Below, one piece after another: positions 7,490-8,151 of a stretch of DNA of 8,151 nucleotides. How positions within the stretch are numbered: the first letter of the stretch is position 1; the number at the start of each line of letters is the position of its first letter. Both the position numbers and the translations under genes were made by a program. The DNA lies in assembly GCA_035628055.1 (NCBI GenBank), contig DASPKO010000110.1, forward strand, positions 1 to 8,151, read 5' to 3'. The notes beneath the pieces are model-generated. The model had not been told where the DNA came from. It was given only the letters and a program-made list of their open reading frames with translations, and did not search any database. The stretch comes from DASPKO01 sp035628055. Its GTDB lineage: Bacteria; Planctomycetota; Phycisphaerae; Phycisphaerales; UBA1924.

Positions 7490-7506
7490 GCCGGGGCGGC
7501 CCCGGC
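7490..7506. other. Tight GC hairpin between the DUF502 gene and hpf
   Basis: GCCGGGG (7490-7496) and CCCCGGC (7500-7506) form a perfect 7-base-pair stem with a 3-base loop. It begins 8 bases after the DUF502 stop codon and ends 25 bases before the hpf ribosome site. No T-run follows, so it would be at most a weak or factor-dependent terminator. It could also be an RNA end-protecting structure that separates the expression of hpf from the upstream genes. Confidence 0.45.
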
Positions 7507-7531
7507 TCGCGGGGGCGGGGAGCAACGCGAC

Positions 7532-7537
7532 GAGGAG
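7532..7537 (+). promoter_or_regulatory. Ribosome binding site of hpf
   Basis: GAGGAG lies six bases ahead of the ATG at 7544. It is the clearest Shine-Dalgarno site on the plus strand of this window. It fixes the short form of the protein and excludes upstream in-frame starts. Confidence 0.8.
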
Positions 7538-7543
7538 CCGACG

Positions 7544-7843
7544 ATGCGTGTTGAGGTCATCGGCAAGCACATGGACGTCACGGACGCGATCCGGACGTAC
7601 GCGCTGTCCAAGGCGGACAAGCTGACGAAGTTCCTGGACATGACCCAGCTCATCCAGGTGGTCCTCGAGGCCCACAAGAAGGGCGAGTTCGCGGCCGAGG
7701 TCGTGGTGGACGTGGAGCATCACGACGACTTCGTAGCCCACGCCAAGGCGGCCGACCTGTACGCGGCCATCGACCTGGCGGTGGACAAGGCGGCGCGGCA
7801 GCTCACCGACTTCAAGGAACGCCTCAAGACCAACAAGCGCTGA
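7544..7843 (+). CDS. hpf: Ribosome hibernation promoting factor, short form (HPF/YfiA family)
   Basis: This 99-residue cytoplasmic protein binds the small ribosomal subunit where mRNA and tRNA would sit, silencing ribosomes in stationary phase or starvation. It aligns over its whole length with the beta-alpha-beta-beta-beta-alpha fold of E. coli HPF: VEVIGKHMDVTDAIRTYALSK (3-23), KLTKFLDM, QVVLEAHKKGEFAAEVVVDV, AHAKAADLYAAIDLAVDKAARQL (65-87) and a basic end, KERLKTNKR. It lacks the C-terminal dimerisation domain of long HPF, so it would resemble the proteobacterial short type, which in E. coli works with RMF; no rmf-like gene is in view. The start is set by a strong ribosome site. The next gene, 44 bases on, encodes a PTS EIIA protein, the same pairing as hpf-ptsN in the proteobacterial rpoN operon. 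Co-expression of the two is likely. Confidence 0.96.
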   Translation: MRVEVIGKHMDVTDAIRTYALSKADKLTKFLDMTQLIQVVLEAHKKGEFAAEVVVDVEHHDDFVAHAKAADLYAAIDLAVDKAARQLTDFKERLKTNKR

Positions 7844-7887
7844 CGGGCGGGCCGGGGCACGGACGGGGGTACGGAGCAGCCGCGCGC

Positions 7888-8151
7888 ATGAAGCTGAACC
7901 AGTTGGTGCCGGAGGGCGCGATCCTGCCGCGGCTGGCCTCGAGCGGGCGCGATCAGGTCGTGGAGGAGCTCGTCGGGGCGCTGGTCGCCGCGGGCGCCGC
8001 CCCGGCCGAGCTGCGGGGCGAGCTGGTGCGGCGCGTGCTCGACCGGGAGGACAAGGCCTCGACGGGGTTCGGCAAGGGCGTCGCGGTGCCGCACGTGCGC
8101 CACCCCGCGCTGCGGCGCATGGCCGCGGCGATCGGGCTCTCGGACACGGGG
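7888..8151 (+). CDS. ptsN: PTS EIIA domain protein, PtsN/fructose type (5' part only)
   Basis: The first 88 codons are open to the window end, and the gene continues beyond it. The fragment reads as a type-2 (mannitol/fructose) EIIA domain: a start strand MKLNQLVPEGAIL, helices with VVEELVGALV and LRGELVRRVLDRE, then STGFGKGVAVPHVRHPAL (58-75). His69 in the PHxRH segment is the expected phosphorylation site. In this family the His receives phosphate from HPr or NPr. PtsN proteins act as regulators rather than sugar transporters, and the location after hpf favours that role; a transport EIIA cannot be excluded from the fragment. The ATG at 7888 has GGAG 11 bases upstream, a slightly long spacing. 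It lies 44 bases after hpf and is probably in the same transcript. Confidence 0.85.
   Translation, partial: MKLNQLVPEGAILPRLASSGRDQVVEELVGALVAAGAAPAELRGELVRRVLDREDKASTGFGKGVAVPHVRHPALRRMAAAIGLSDTG

Overview
The window is very GC-rich, densely coded bacterial chromosome with short intergenic gaps. It most resembles a planctomycete, possibly the Phycisphaerae side of the phylum. The main evidence is a stand-alone type II pseudopilin ending in an H-X9-DG motif, a protein class strongly expanded in Planctomycetes. The accompanying genes (menaquinone-type UbiA prenyltransferase, LigC-type ligase, DUF502 membrane protein, short HPF) fit but do not prove this. No mobile element, RNA gene or CRISPR array is visible, and every recognisable gene keeps its catalytic residues.

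Layout. Bases 1-465 (+) are the 3' end of a UbiA-family prenyltransferase with MqnP-like signature. It converges, with a 7-base gap, on a two-gene minus-strand unit: a LigC-type ATP-dependent DNA ligase (2732-1623) followed by an exported MsrB-MsrA fusion (1582-473). Divergent from the ligase is an unrecognised 282-residue protein with a central Ala/Gly-rich hydrophobic segment (2877-3725, +). That gene converges on the H-X9-DG pseudopilin (4590-3742, -). A 310-base divergent intergenic region containing short direct and inverted repeats separates the pseudopilin from a plus-strand run: ATP-type PEP carboxykinase pckA (4901-6496), a DUF502 membrane protein with an extended inter-helix region (6562-7482), the short ribosome hibernation factor hpf (7544-7843), and the start of a PTS EIIA (PtsN-like) gene (7888 to the window end).

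How the genes may work together. The ligase and MsrBA genes could form a damage-repair pair, one acting on DNA strand breaks and the other on oxidised methionines. The downstream block combines gluconeogenesis (pckA) with stationary-phase ribosome silencing (hpf) and a phosphorylation-dependent regulator (ptsN). The hpf-ptsN adjacency is known from proteobacterial rpoN loci, but rpoN is not seen here. The parts that existing families do not explain are the 282-residue unknown protein, the enlarged DUF502 loop and the repeat cluster upstream of pckA. I see no clear new multi-gene system.
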